A stretch of 64,000 nucleotides of DNA from Granulicella paludicola (GTDB lineage: Bacteria > Acidobacteriota > Terriglobia > Terriglobales > Acidobacteriaceae). Under the pieces are notes generated by a model, which was not told the DNA's origin, ran no database searches, and was given only the letters and a program-made list of their open reading frames with translations. The stretch covers positions 1 through 64,000 of the forward strand of contig NZ_JAGSYC010000018.1 in the NCBI RefSeq assembly GCF_025685545.1. Reading direction: 5' to 3'. Below are positions 42,342 through 51,099 of the stretch, piece after piece; the first letter of the stretch is position 1, and each line of letters starts with the position of its first letter. A program made the translations under genes and the position numbers.

Positions 42342-43169
42342 GATGTCTAGCCTGTAAACTCGCTTCGCCGTATCACCTTCGATCGCCGCGCGCTCGTCCG
42401 CAGACAGCGGAGCCAGCCAGCCATCGATCGTCTTCCACCACTGCTCATAGCTGCTAGCCACATTCAACACCGGCCAGTCGCTACCGACCATCAGCCGCTC
42501 CGGCCCGAACGTCTCCAGCACCACGTCGAAGTACGGCTTCAGCGAATCCGAAGTCCACAACTTCCAATCAGCCTCCGTTACCATCCCTGAAAGCTTGCAG
42601 CTCACATTCGGTCGCCGCGCCAGTTCGCGAATCTCTTTCTCCCAGGAAGCTGAATCCCCCGTCGCAATGGCAGGCTTGGCAATATGATCCAGCACGAAAC
42701 TCTGCTCCGGATGCCGATCCACAAAGCGCGTCGCTTCTTGCAACTGCTGCGATCGAATGAGGATGTCGTAAACCAGATCCGTGCCTTTCAGCCCAGCAAT
42801 CCCCCGGTTGAAATCCACGGCATCGAGAAATCCCTCCGGCTCAGCCTGCACCACATGTCGCAGACCTTTCAGCAAGCGGCGCGTGCTGAGCTTCTCCAGC
42901 GTTGCCGCAAAGTCATCGTCTGCTATGTCAGCCCAACCGACCACACCGCGCAGTAAAGGATCTTGGTCCGCCAGCTCCAACAACCACTCTGTCTCTTCGA
43001 TCGTCTGCCGCGCCTGCACCATAACGGTGCCGTTCACCCGCGCAGCCTCGCAGTGAGCGGTCAGTTCAGCTGGGAGATAGTCGCGCCGCAGCACAAGCAT
43101 GGACTCGTCGATCCATCCATACTCATCAGCAGAGTAATGCCATACGTGGTGGTGAGCATCGATGCGCAC
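42336..43169 (-). CDS. Amidohydrolase of the L-fucono/L-rhamnono-lactonase type
   Basis: A 277-residue metal-dependent TIM-barrel hydrolase (amidohydrolase_2). It opens MRIDAHHHVWHY, with YGWIDESMLVLRRDYLPAEL, GVVGWADIADDDFA, GLRHVVQAEPEGF, FVLDHIAKPAIATG, NVSCKLSGMVTEADW and RLMVGSDWPVLN. These are the metal ligands and substrate pocket of L-fucono-1,5-lactonase relatives. They open the lactones formed when L-fucose or L-rhamnose is oxidised by a dehydrogenase. Its presence suggests a side route for L-rhamnose or L-fucose, although no sugar dehydrogenase for that route is visible in the window. It is followed by rhaM. Confidence 0.85.
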   Translation of the reverse strand: MRIDAHHHVWHYSADEYGWIDESMLVLRRDYLPAELTAHCEAARVNGTVMVQARQTIEETEWLLELADQDPLLRGVVGWADIADDDFAATLEKLSTRRLLKGLRHVVQAEPEGFLDAVDFNRGIAGLKGTDLVYDILIRSQQLQEATRFVDRHPEQSFVLDHIAKPAIATGDSASWEKEIRELARRPNVSCKLSGMVTEADWKLWTSDSLKPYFDVVLETFGPERLMVGSDWPVLNVASSYEQWWKTIDGWLAPLSADERAAIEGDTAKRVYRLDIE

Positions 43170-43292
43170 TAAAATCCCTGGTCAGCTTAGACACGCTGCG
43201 AATTCATCGCGGCATCAAAAGAGCACCGCGGCTACCAAAAGCTTAGCAGAGCGCCTGAGGCCGCGAGACAAAGCAGAGCGCATCGCAAAGCC

Positions 43293-43748
43293 TCAGTCTT
43301 CGCGCGCGGCAGCTTCCAGTGCAGGCAAGTCCATCTTCACCATCTTCATCATCGCTGCCATAGCCTTGGGATGCTTGATCAGCGCACCGATGTTGCGGGG
43401 CACGATCTGCCAGCACAATCCGAAGCGATCCGTCAGCCAGCCGCAAGCCATAGGCTTTCCGCCTTCGATCAACTTGTCCCAGTAGCTATCAATCTCTTCC
43501 TGCGAGTCGCATCGGATAAAGTACGAGAACGCTGGATTGAGCGCATAGGACGGACCTCCGTTAAGAAAGACCATCTCCTGACCTTCCAGCTCGATGGTGA
43601 CCGTAGCGACTTTGCCCTCGGGCCATGGTCCCACGCCTTTGGAGCGCACTTCATCAATCTTGCGCGCATGAGGAAAGACGTTGAGGTAAAACTCGGCAGC
43701 CTCTCCAGCGTTGTCGTTGAACCAGAGGAACGGCGTAAGTTTGTTCAT
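43293..43748 (-). CDS. VOC-family protein (PhnB/glyoxalase fold)
   Basis: A 151-residue protein from ATG 43748: MNKLTPFLWFNDNAGEAAEF, YLNVFPHARKIDEVRSKGVG, KVATVTIELEGQEMVFLNGG, FSYFIRCDSQEEIDSYWDKL, GGKPMACGWLTDRFGLCWQI and VPRNIGALI. This is the single-domain VOC subgroup often labelled PhnB or 3-demethylubiquinone-9 3-methyltransferase, whose real substrates are unknown. No ribosome binding site is clear, and ATG 43757 or 43760 could also serve. It is divergent from xylB. Confidence 0.82.
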   Translation of the reverse strand: MNKLTPFLWFNDNAGEAAEFYLNVFPHARKIDEVRSKGVGPWPEGKVATVTIELEGQEMVFLNGGPSYALNPAFSYFIRCDSQEEIDSYWDKLIEGGKPMACGWLTDRFGLCWQIVPRNIGALIKHPKAMAAMMKMVKMDLPALEAAARED

Positions 43749-43871
43749 GGCTGGCATCATAGCAGCGACACACTTATTCACGGTAAGCCTCTGCGTACCC
43801 GACTGTTCTGAGAAGATGAGTAGGTCACATTTCAAGGACTCCCGCGCCTTCGCCGGGAAGAAGGATTTTGT

Positions 43872-45365
43872 ATGCGGGACTTGTACATCGGCATAGACTG
43901 CGGCACGCAAGGCACCAAAGCTTTGCTTATGGATGACCACGGCAACGCTGTTGGTTCGGGCTATGCTGCCCACGCTCTCATCGAACGCTCAAACGGAGCT
44001 CGTGAGCAAGACCCATCCTGGTGGGTCGAAGCCCTTCGCACAGCGCTCAAGCAGGCACTCGCTGGTATCGATACATCCACCGTCCGCGCCATCGGCGTCT
44101 CCGGTCAGCAGCACGGACTCGTCGTGCTCGACGAGCACCTGCAGGTCATCCGCCCAGCCAAACTCTGGAACGATACCGAGACCGCACCACAGAACGCCGA
44201 GATCATCGCCCGCCTCGGCGGCAACGCGGCCTGCCTTCAGCGCATCGGGATCATCCCACTCACCGGCTACACCGTATCCAAGCTACTGTGGCTGCAGCAG
44301 AATGAGCCGGAGAACTTCGCACGCATCCGCCACATCCTGCTGCCGCACGAGTACCTGAACTTCTGGCTCACCGGCCAACTGTGTGCTGAGGCAGGCGATG
44401 CCTCCGGCACCGCATTCTTCGATGTCCGCTCGCATGAGTGGTCACGCGAGGTGCTCGACCTCATCGACAGCGGCACAGGACAGCTCTTCAGCGCCCTGCC
44501 CGCTCTCGTGCAGGCAAACGAGCCTGCAGGGACAATCCTTGCCAGCGTCGCACAGGAGTTTGGCCTGCCAGCCGACTGCCTCGTCTCCGCCGGTGGCGGC
44601 GACAACATGATGGGAGCGATCGGCACCGGCAATGTGCGCGAGGGTATCGTCACGATCAGTCTTGGCACCTCAGCGACGGTCTATTCCTTCCGCGACTCAC
44701 CTTCGCAAGACGTCACAGGCTGCGTCGCTCCCTTCTGCTCGTCTTCAGGTGGATGGCTACCGCTGGTCTGCACCATGAACGCGACGAACGTCGTTACCCA
44801 GACCGTGTCCCTGCTCGACCGCACAGTTCGTGACATCGACGCCGCACTCGCAGCAACCGAGCCCGGCTGCGACGGCCTCACGTTGTTGCCCTTCCTCAAC
44901 GGGGAACGCACACCCGATCTTCCAATGGCTCGCGGAACACTTACAGGGATCGCCACCAGCAACTTCACACCGGATCACCTTATCCGTGCAGCGGTAGAAG
45001 GCGTGAGTTTTGGAATTTTGAACGGATTGGAGATGATCCTCGAAGGCAAACAAAGCGATCGCATCCGACTCATCGGCGGTGGCGCCCGCTCCGCTGCGTG
45101 GAGACAACTACTTGCAGACGCCTCGGGCTCAACGATTGAAGTGCCGATGGAGCAGGAAGCCGGGTGCCTCGGCGCGGCAATGCAGGCGTTGTACCTGCAT
45201 CGTACGTCGCTCGGTCATGCAGACACACTCAGCGAGATCGCGGACCTTTGTGTGAAACTCGACACCACCAAGACAGTGCTACCCGATCCCGGCAGGCTGG
45301 CCGCCTACCATGAGGCACGCCGCACCTATAATCAGCGCCTGCGGGACTTCTACGGGACAGCATGA
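43872..45365 (+). CDS. xylB: Xylulokinase
   Basis: A 497-residue FGGY-family kinase that phosphorylates D-xylulose. Blocks seen are LYIGIDCGTQGTKALLMDDH, AIGVSGQQHGLVVLDEH, PAKLWNDTETAPQNAEI, LTGYTVSKLLWLQQNEPENF, LPHEYLNFWLTGQLCAEAGD and ASGTAFFDVRSHEW. In the second half are VSAGGGDNMMGAIGTG, SLGTSATVYSF, FLNGERTPDLPMARG and IRLIGGGARSAAWRQLLADA. The substrate is assigned from the GQQHGLV and TGYTVSKLLW blocks. No xylose isomerase gene is near, although a broken GH43 xylosidase fragment occurs at 20.5 kb. Confidence 0.9.
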   Translation: MRDLYIGIDCGTQGTKALLMDDHGNAVGSGYAAHALIERSNGAREQDPSWWVEALRTALKQALAGIDTSTVRAIGVSGQQHGLVVLDEHLQVIRPAKLWNDTETAPQNAEIIARLGGNAACLQRIGIIPLTGYTVSKLLWLQQNEPENFARIRHILLPHEYLNFWLTGQLCAEAGDASGTAFFDVRSHEWSREVLDLIDSGTGQLFSALPALVQANEPAGTILASVAQEFGLPADCLVSAGGGDNMMGAIGTGNVREGIVTISLGTSATVYSFRDSPSQDVTGCVAPFCSSSGGWLPLVCTMNATNVVTQTVSLLDRTVRDIDAALAATEPGCDGLTLLPFLNGERTPDLPMARGTLTGIATSNFTPDHLIRAAVEGVSFGILNGLEMILEGKQSDRIRLIGGGARSAAWRQLLADASGSTIEVPMEQEAGCLGAAMQALYLHRTSLGHADTLSEIADLCVKLDTTKTVLPDPGRLAAYHEARRTYNQRLRDFYGTA

Positions 45366-45477
45366 CAGATGCCGCTTATGCAATAAGCAACAGTTCGCGC
45401 TGGGATGCCAATGGAAGGATTGCTTCGACAAGTGCGTCCACCGCACAGGCCCCAAAAATACCGAACGTCGAGATGAT

Positions 45478-45553
45478 TGGTGGAGCTGAGCGGGATCGAA
45501 CCGCTGACCTCCTCGTTGCGAACGAGGCGCTCTCCCAGCTGAGCTACAGCCCC
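45478..45553 (-). tRNA. tRNA-Ala(CGC)
   Basis: On the minus strand the 76 bases 45553-45478 fold as a full tRNA. Acceptor GGGGCTG pairs with CAGCTCC (one G-U), D arm GCTC/GAGC, anticodon stem CCTCG/CGAGG with loop TTCGCAA (anticodon CGC), T arm with GGTTCGATCCC, and an encoded 3' CCA. Confidence 0.95.
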
Positions 45554-45610
45554 ACTGTCTGGGTGACAAAAACAGTCTAGCAGGACACCCCGGCAGATAC
45601 CAAGCCCGCT

Positions 45611-46633
45611 CTAAGCCGTCGGTTTCGGTCTCGCTCCCTGCAGCCCCAGTTCTCCCATCACCCGCTGCAGGTCCTTCCACGCCTCGCCCTTCTGCCGCGG
45701 ATCGCGCAGCAAGAACGCAGGGTGATAGGTCACTGCCACCTTCGCTCCGCGTGCCTCGTGCCAGCTTCCGCGAAGTGACGCCAACGACTGCTTCACCCCG
45801 AGCAGATACGTTGCCGCCGTCGCTCCCAGCGCCACAATCACCTGTGGCTTCACCACATCGATCTGCTGAATGAGGAACTGGGAACAAGTCGTCGCCTCAA
45901 CATACTCCGGCGTGCGGTTCGCGGGCGGTCTGCACTTCACGATGTTCGCGATATAGACCTGTTCGCGCGGCAACCCCATCGCGCCGATCATATTGTTCAG
46001 TAGTTGTCCTGCCTTGCCAACAAACGGCAGACCGCTCTCATCCTCGTCCGCTCCCGGGCCTTCACCCACAAACATCAGCCGAGCGCTCAGGTCACCATCG
46101 CCAAACACAATCTTGTGCCGACCCCCATATGCCAGGGGACAGCGGGTGCAATCTCCGATTTCGGCACGAACCTTCTCCATAGCAGCCGACCGTTCGGCGG
46201 CAGGTAAAACCAGCGAGGGCACAGGCACCAGCGCATCGAACGACTTCGGCTTCGGCATAGGGGCAGACATCTCCACAGACATAGGGGGTGGCGCATCGTC
46301 CGAAGGAAAGTAGTTCGTCGGAGCTGTAGCAGGAGTAGGAACTGCGGGCGGCGCAAACGCCGATGCTGAAGCACGCACAGAAGCAGCTGCCGGCGGAGCA
46401 GACGCACGCGGCGAAACGGTTGCCGCACCTCGAACCGGCGCGCCAGCCTGGGCTCGAGCTGGCACCACAACATTTTGCACGCTCGTTGCCGACTTGGCGG
46501 CAGTCAATGCCGCTCGTAACGACTCTGGCAGCGGCACCGAAGGGTCGTCGCGGCGATACAGATCGTAGATACCCATGTCGCGCAGGTAGTCGACATAGGC
46601 GCGCAGCTGCTGCTCAGGAGGAACGCTCATCAT
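45611..46633 (-). CDS. Uracil-DNA glycosylase, family 4 (Fe-S)
   Basis: A 340-residue DNA-repair enzyme that removes uracil from DNA. The C-terminal 200 residues are a family-4 UDG. IGDCTRCPLAYGGRHKIVFG and KCRPPANRTPEYVEATTC carry the four Cys of the 4Fe-4S cluster. LMFVGEGPGADEDESGLPFV and GKAGQLLNNMIGAMGL form the uracil pocket. YHPAFLLRDPRQK is the DNA-contact motif. The N-terminal 130 residues are an Ala/Pro-rich, low-complexity extension absent from short members. Start 46633 or 46630. Confidence 0.9.
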   Translation of the reverse strand: MMSVPPEQQLRAYVDYLRDMGIYDLYRRDDPSVPLPESLRAALTAAKSATSVQNVVVPARAQAGAPVRGAATVSPRASAPPAAASVRASASAFAPPAVPTPATAPTNYFPSDDAPPPMSVEMSAPMPKPKSFDALVPVPSLVLPAAERSAAMEKVRAEIGDCTRCPLAYGGRHKIVFGDGDLSARLMFVGEGPGADEDESGLPFVGKAGQLLNNMIGAMGLPREQVYIANIVKCRPPANRTPEYVEATTCSQFLIQQIDVVKPQVIVALGATAATYLLGVKQSLASLRGSWHEARGAKVAVTYHPAFLLRDPRQKGEAWKDLQRVMGELGLQGARPKPTA

Positions 46634-46659
46634 GTACCAGTCTAACTGGCGACGCGTTG

Positions 46660-46875
46660 CTACGCAGCAGAACCAGGCAGCGGCTTGTACGCGCCAACCG
46701 TGTACGTCACCTTGCCAGCACGCACCTCATCGGTCGCCACGCGGCAGGCCTTTAAGGAATTGGAGACGCCCAGTGATGGCGCTCCCGATTGCAGTTGCCG
46801 GGCGCGACGAGCAGCGCCCTTCACGAGAGAGTACTTGTTCTGCAAAAGCAGAGAATCGTGCTCGTTCAGGGACAT
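46660..46875 (-). CDS. rpoZ: RNA polymerase omega subunit
   Basis: A 71-residue protein with the omega fold: LLLQNKYSLVKGAARRARQL, then QSGAPSLG, and KACRVATDEVRAGKVTYTVG. The KYSLVKGAARRARQL helix corresponds to the RF-LV--AA-RARQL helix of omega, which stabilises beta-prime. Its place directly downstream of gmk matches the common gmk-rpoZ order. The sequence is short, so the assignment leans on synteny. Confidence 0.75.
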   Translation of the reverse strand: MSLNEHDSLLLQNKYSLVKGAARRARQLQSGAPSLGVSNSLKACRVATDEVRAGKVTYTVGAYKPLPGSAA

Positions 46876-46990
46876 ATAGGCACCTCCGGGGTTATGGAGG
46901 TATGGTAATCGAGAAGTTAACCTGCTGAGGAAAACTTTTTACTGTGGAATTTCAGTCACAGTTCAAATCACTGTCGATAACAGTCTTGGG

Positions 46991-47653
46991 TTACAGCCCG
47001 AATGTGCCAAGCGCTGCATCGAGCCGCCCGGAGTGTTGCGAAGTGAGACACTCTGCTGCCAGTGCAACATCCGCGCTATCGCCTGCGCCACGCGCCACCA
47101 GCACGATCGCCCGCATCTCAGAGGCAGCCTGGTCCAGCACATCATTCACCAGCGCATACCGGTAGTCATCGAGCTTCAACAGCTCCGTACGCGCCTGCGA
47201 GAGCCGCCGCTCAATCACAGACTCCTCAGCTACGCCCTCAGCCTGACTACGATTCCGCAACCGCCGCTCAAGCACCTCGGGGCTTGGTGGCAAGATAAAG
47301 ATCGATACCGCCTTGGGCATCGTCTTCATTACCTGCAATGCTCCTTGCACGTCGATGTCGAGTAATAGATCCGTGCCATTCTCTCGCGCATGGTCAAGCG
47401 CCGACAAAGCCGTCCCGTAGTAGTTGCCAAAGACCTCAGCCCACTCCAGGAACTCTTTCGCGGCGATCATTCTCTCGAACTCCGCACGCGTGGTGAAGTG
47501 ATATTCCACACCATCCTGCTCCGAACCACGCGGCTGTCGCGTCGTGTAAGAGATCGAAAAATCGAGTCCACCCACCAGCCGCCGCGTTTCGCTTACAAGC
47601 GTCGACTTGCCCGACCCACTGGGCGCCGAAATGATAAAGAGAATGCCAGCCAT
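46991..47653 (-). CDS. gmk: Guanylate kinase
   Basis: A 220-residue nucleotide kinase (GMP to GDP). P-loop FIISAPSGSGKSTL, then DFSISYTTRQPRGSEQDGVE and YHFTTRAEFERMIAAKEFLE with the GMP-binding Ser, Arg and Tyr, WAEVFGNYYGTALSAL, LLLDIDVQGALQVMK, VSIFILPPSPEVLERRL and NRSQAEGVAEESVIERRLSQ. The start is ATG 47653; a longer frame runs back into the ABC transporter gene and has no conservation. It overlaps none of its neighbours and is followed by rpoZ. Confidence 0.95.
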   Translation of the reverse strand: MAGILFIISAPSGSGKSTLVSETRRLVGGLDFSISYTTRQPRGSEQDGVEYHFTTRAEFERMIAAKEFLEWAEVFGNYYGTALSALDHARENGTDLLLDIDVQGALQVMKTMPKAVSIFILPPSPEVLERRLRNRSQAEGVAEESVIERRLSQARTELLKLDDYRYALVNDVLDQAASEMRAIVLVARGAGDSADVALAAECLTSQHSGRLDAALGTFGL

Positions 47654-47687
47654 GTGTCTGCTAAGTGTAACTGACCGCTGGCCCGCC

Positions 47688-49538
47688 CTACCCAATCCCC
47701 GGCAAGGCCACATCTTCATCCGAGCTGTCCACGGCGCCGAACTGCAGATCGTAGAGCCGGCGATACGTTCCTCCCAGCGCCAGCAACTCTTCATGCGTTC
47801 CCAGCTCTGTGATCGAGCCACGCTCCATCACCGCGATGCGGTCCGCCCGCCGCACCGTGCTCAAGCGATGCGCAATCACCAGCACGGTGCGCCCCTGCAT
47901 CAGGTTCGCAAGGGCAGCCTGCACGGCGGCCTCACTTTCGGTATCCAGTGCGCTGGTCGCTTCATCCAGAATCAGGATCGGGGCATCCTTCAAAAGAGCC
48001 CGTGCGATCGCCAGCCGCTGTCGCTCTCCACCCGACAGCCGCGCGCCACGTTCACCAATCACTGTGTCATAACCTTGCGGCATTCGCAGGATAAAATCAT
48101 GCGCTAACGCAGCCTTCGCGGCCGCTTCGATCCTCTCCATCGGAGCATCGGGTTGACCGTACGCAATGTTATGTCGCACGGTGTCGTTGAACAGCACGGT
48201 TTCCTGCGTGACCTTGCCAATCTGCTTCCGCAGAGAGGCCAGCGTCAGATCCCGCACATCATGATCATCCAGCAGAATCGCTCCACCCGTCACATCGTAG
48301 AATCGCGGCAGCAGATTCACCAGCGTCGACTTCCCTGCACCGCTCGGCCCCACCAAAGCCAGCACCTCACCGCGCCGCAGAGTCAGCGATATGCCGTGCA
48401 ATACCTCCTTCACCGCGCCATCGCGGTTGTAATCGAACCGCACATCGCGAAACTCGATCAGCCCCGTGAAGCCTTTCAGCACCGCTGCGCCCCTGCGCTC
48501 GCGCACCTCATCCTGGGCGTCGATGAAACGGAATATCTCCTCACTTGCACCTACTGCCTGCTGAAAGCTGTTGTAGTACGTAGGCATCTTGCGAACAGGA
48601 TCGTACAAAGCCATCACTGCGATCAGGAACGCGATAAACTCGCCTGCCGTCGCTCCATGCTGAATCCGATGCCGCCCATACGACAACAGAAGCGCAATTG
48701 CTACGGCGCCCAGCGCATCCATCAGCGGGGACGAAATAGACTGCACTGCAACAGCACGCATGTTGGCTGTCAGCAAGCGATCCGCTGCCCTCCGGAAGCG
48801 GTCCATCTCCCAGAGCTCCGTGCCAAACACCTTTACAATCCCGTTGCCCGAGATTGTCTCCTGCACGATGTTCTGAATCTCCGCGAGCTTATCCTGCCCC
48901 TTGCGAGTCGTCTTGCGCACGTTGCGTCCAACGCGTCGAGTCGAAGAGACGATCACGGGCACAAAGATCAGAAGCACCCACGCCATGCGACCGCCCACAA
49001 CGATGACCACGCCAATCAGCCCGAGCAGCGTAAACAGCTGTTGCAGAAAGTCGCTCATCACCGTTGACATCGCACTCTGGACGCGGTCAACGTCGTTGAT
49101 CAGCGTTGAGATCAGCGTGCCTGTCGTGTGACGCTGGAAAAACGCCGTAGACCGCCGAAGGATCGAGTTATACAGGTCGTTCCGGATGTCCCGGACCATG
49201 CCATACCCGGACTTATTCGCAAGTAGCGTCCCAAGGTAATCCGCTGGAAATTTGATGAGCGCAGAAGCTACCAGCGCAATCGCCACTACCGTCCACGCAT
49301 TATGAAACCGATGCGGCAGCAACGCCTGCAGATTGATGTGGAACTGCGTATGCGGAATGACGAAGTTCAGCACCTCGTCTGGAGCAGACGCCGCACTTAG
49401 CACGTTATCGATGATTGGTTTAATCAGCAGAATGCGAAACGCCGTCAGCGCCCCCACCGCCGCCATCAGCACGACAGAAGCCCCCCAGAACAACGCATAG
49501 GGCTTCATATATTCCAGCAGACGCAGAACGCGCTTCAT
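47688..49538 (-). CDS. msbA: MsbA-type lipid-flipping ABC transporter (fused TM and ATPase)
   Basis: A 616-residue half-transporter. The first 320 residues hold six membrane helices (YALFWGASVVLMAAVGALTA is the first), with the coupling sequence GQDKLAEIQNIVQETISGNG and ISSPLMDALGAVAIALLLSY. The ATPase follows with LALVGPSGAGKSTLVNLLPR, LRKQIGKVTQETVLFNDTVR, GERGARLSGGERQRLAIARA and ILILDEATSALDTESE. It probably moves lipid A or another lipid across the inner membrane. ATG 49538 is used; an in-frame start at 49562 adds eight residues. Confidence 0.88.
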   Translation of the reverse strand: MKRVLRLLEYMKPYALFWGASVVLMAAVGALTAFRILLIKPIIDNVLSAASAPDEVLNFVIPHTQFHINLQALLPHRFHNAWTVVAIALVASALIKFPADYLGTLLANKSGYGMVRDIRNDLYNSILRRSTAFFQRHTTGTLISTLINDVDRVQSAMSTVMSDFLQQLFTLLGLIGVVIVVGGRMAWVLLIFVPVIVSSTRRVGRNVRKTTRKGQDKLAEIQNIVQETISGNGIVKVFGTELWEMDRFRRAADRLLTANMRAVAVQSISSPLMDALGAVAIALLLSYGRHRIQHGATAGEFIAFLIAVMALYDPVRKMPTYYNSFQQAVGASEEIFRFIDAQDEVRERRGAAVLKGFTGLIEFRDVRFDYNRDGAVKEVLHGISLTLRRGEVLALVGPSGAGKSTLVNLLPRFYDVTGGAILLDDHDVRDLTLASLRKQIGKVTQETVLFNDTVRHNIAYGQPDAPMERIEAAAKAALAHDFILRMPQGYDTVIGERGARLSGGERQRLAIARALLKDAPILILDEATSALDTESEAAVQAALANLMQGRTVLVIAHRLSTVRRADRIAVMERGSITELGTHEELLALGGTYRRLYDLQFGAVDSSDEDVALPGIG

Positions 49539-49598
49539 CCCCGCCACCAGCTGTCTTCGCAATCGTGATTCATCAAGTGCTAGTGTACGCGGCTAACA

Positions 49599-50516
49599 CT
49601 ACCTGGGCATATCCCGATGTCCGGCCTTCGCGCGATATCCCGCTGCCCCGAGTCGCTTCTTCAATTCTTCCGCAATCATCACCGAACGATGTTGCCCACC
49701 CGTGCATCCGATCCCAATCGTCAAATAGCTCTTGCCCTCGTGGATGTAGTGCGGCAACAGGAACGTCAGCATCTCCGTTACCTTGTCCAGAAACTCCTGC
49801 GTCTGTGGAAACTGCCGCACATACTTTGCCACCTTCGGATGCTTCCCGGTCAGCTTCCGAAACTCCGGAATGAAGTGAGGGTTCGGCAGAAACCGCACAT
49901 CGAACACCAAGTCCGCATCGGTTGGAACACCGTTCTTGAAGCCGAAGCTGTTCACGGCAATCGTCAGATTCCGATCACTCTTGCCGTCGCCATGCGTGAA
50001 CTGAGCATTGATGTGCGCCCGCAGTTCATGCACGTTGAATCGCGTCGTATCGAGCAGAATGTCCGCGACGTTCCGCACCGGATCGAGCCGCTTACGCTCA
50101 TCGCGAATACTCGCAATGACCGTCTCACCCTTAGGCCCGCCCAGCGGATGAGGTCGCCGGGTCTCAGAGAACCGCCGCACCAGTGCATCTTCCTGAGCCT
50201 CGAGAAAAACTACCCGCGTCGGCAGCACCTTGCGCACCTTGCTCAGGATCGCCGGAAACCCCTTCAGGCTTATCCCTTCACGGACATCCACTACCAGCGC
50301 AGCGTGAGTGATCTCCGCCGACTTCGCCACAAGGTCGGCGAAACGAGGCACCAACTCTAAAGGCAAATTATCTACAGAGTAGAAGCCGAGGTCCTCAAAC
50401 GCCTTCAGCGCCGAGGCCTTCCCCGCCCCCGAAAGTCCAGTCAAAATCACCAGTTCACGCGGAGCGGCAGCTGTCTTCGCGACAGCCTTTCTACGAAGTC
50501 GTTTGGCAGGGGCCAT
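49599..50516 (-). CDS. rapZ: RapZ (RNase adapter, P-loop nucleotide-binding protein)
   Basis: A 305-residue protein of the RapZ/YvcJ family. After a basic N-terminal leader it shows the P-loop ELVILTGLSGAGKASALKAF, EDLGFYSVDNLPLELVPRF, ALVVDVREG, VVFLEAQEDALVRRFSETRR and PHPLGG. The C-terminal regulatory domain has LTIAVNSFGFKNGVPTDADL, DVRFLPNPHFIPEFRKLTG and the terminal IGIGCTGGQHRSVMIAEELK. In enterobacteria it senses an amino-sugar precursor and directs decay of small RNAs; in other phyla the role is less clear. It lies at the end of the rpoN-hpf-rapZ run. Confidence 0.93.
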   Translation of the reverse strand: MAPAKRLRRKAVAKTAAAPRELVILTGLSGAGKASALKAFEDLGFYSVDNLPLELVPRFADLVAKSAEITHAALVVDVREGISLKGFPAILSKVRKVLPTRVVFLEAQEDALVRRFSETRRPHPLGGPKGETVIASIRDERKRLDPVRNVADILLDTTRFNVHELRAHINAQFTHGDGKSDRNLTIAVNSFGFKNGVPTDADLVFDVRFLPNPHFIPEFRKLTGKHPKVAKYVRQFPQTQEFLDKVTEMLTFLLPHYIHEGKSYLTIGIGCTGGQHRSVMIAEELKKRLGAAGYRAKAGHRDMPR

Positions 50517-50595
50517 GCGGAAAGTATATCCCCGAAACTACACAGGCGAGATGCCAGGCAGGTTCCCTCCCTGGCATCTCGCCCCCATTCAATTT

Positions 50596-50919
50596 CTACA
50601 GCGCAGGCGCAGCAATCGGTCGCGGATGGTCACGCACCGTAGAGAAGCGCTCCTTGTTTCGAATGGCCTGCTGCTCCACCTTGGCAAGCGCGTCATGCAA
50701 TGCGCCTTCCATCGTAGCCGCCTCCGCAGTCGCTACCAGAACGTCCCCGCGACACTGCAGACTGACCTCGGCGATCTTTCGGTACTTATCTTCCGTCAGC
50801 ACGATATGGGCGTTCGTGCAGCGGTTCGTAACGCGTGTGATGGCGGCGAGTGCTGACTCCGCTTGCTGCTTCAAAGTATGCGTAACAACAGTGTGACGTC
50901 CGGTGAACTCAATATTCAA
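50596..50919 (-). CDS. hpf: Ribosome hibernation-promoting factor (short HPF)
   Basis: A 107-residue protein of the HPF/YfiA family that binds the 30S decoding centre and silences ribosomes in stationary phase. From TTG 50919 it reads LNIEFTGRHTVVTHTLKQQA, IVLTEDKYRKIAEVSLQCRG and AEAATMEGALHDALAKVEQQ. TTG 50919 is chosen because the beta strand LNIEFTGRH opens the family and AAGGAG stands just upstream; the ATG at 51057 would add a non-conserved leader. It follows rpoN as in many proteobacteria. Confidence 0.9.
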   Translation of the reverse strand: MNIEFTGRHTVVTHTLKQQAESALAAITRVTNRCTNAHIVLTEDKYRKIAEVSLQCRGDVLVATAEAATMEGALHDALAKVEQQAIRNKERFSTVRDHPRPIAAPAL

Positions 50920-51099
50920 GCGATGCTCCTTAGATTCAGGTTTCGATGAAGGCGGTTCGTTCTGCCCAGTGCGTGCTCGGCGTTGTATCTCATGCCATGT
51001 TGGGTTAGACGTGAAGATGGATAGAGGGTTGCCATGTGCAATCGACGCGCCAAACAAGCCGTGAACCCTCCATGCCCGATGAACAATCAGTACAGCGGA

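Noticed and set aside
43872-45365. xylB as part of the rhamnose regulon (second rhamnulokinase)
   Set aside because: Motifs fit xylulokinase, rhaB is already present, and no operator copy stands upstream.
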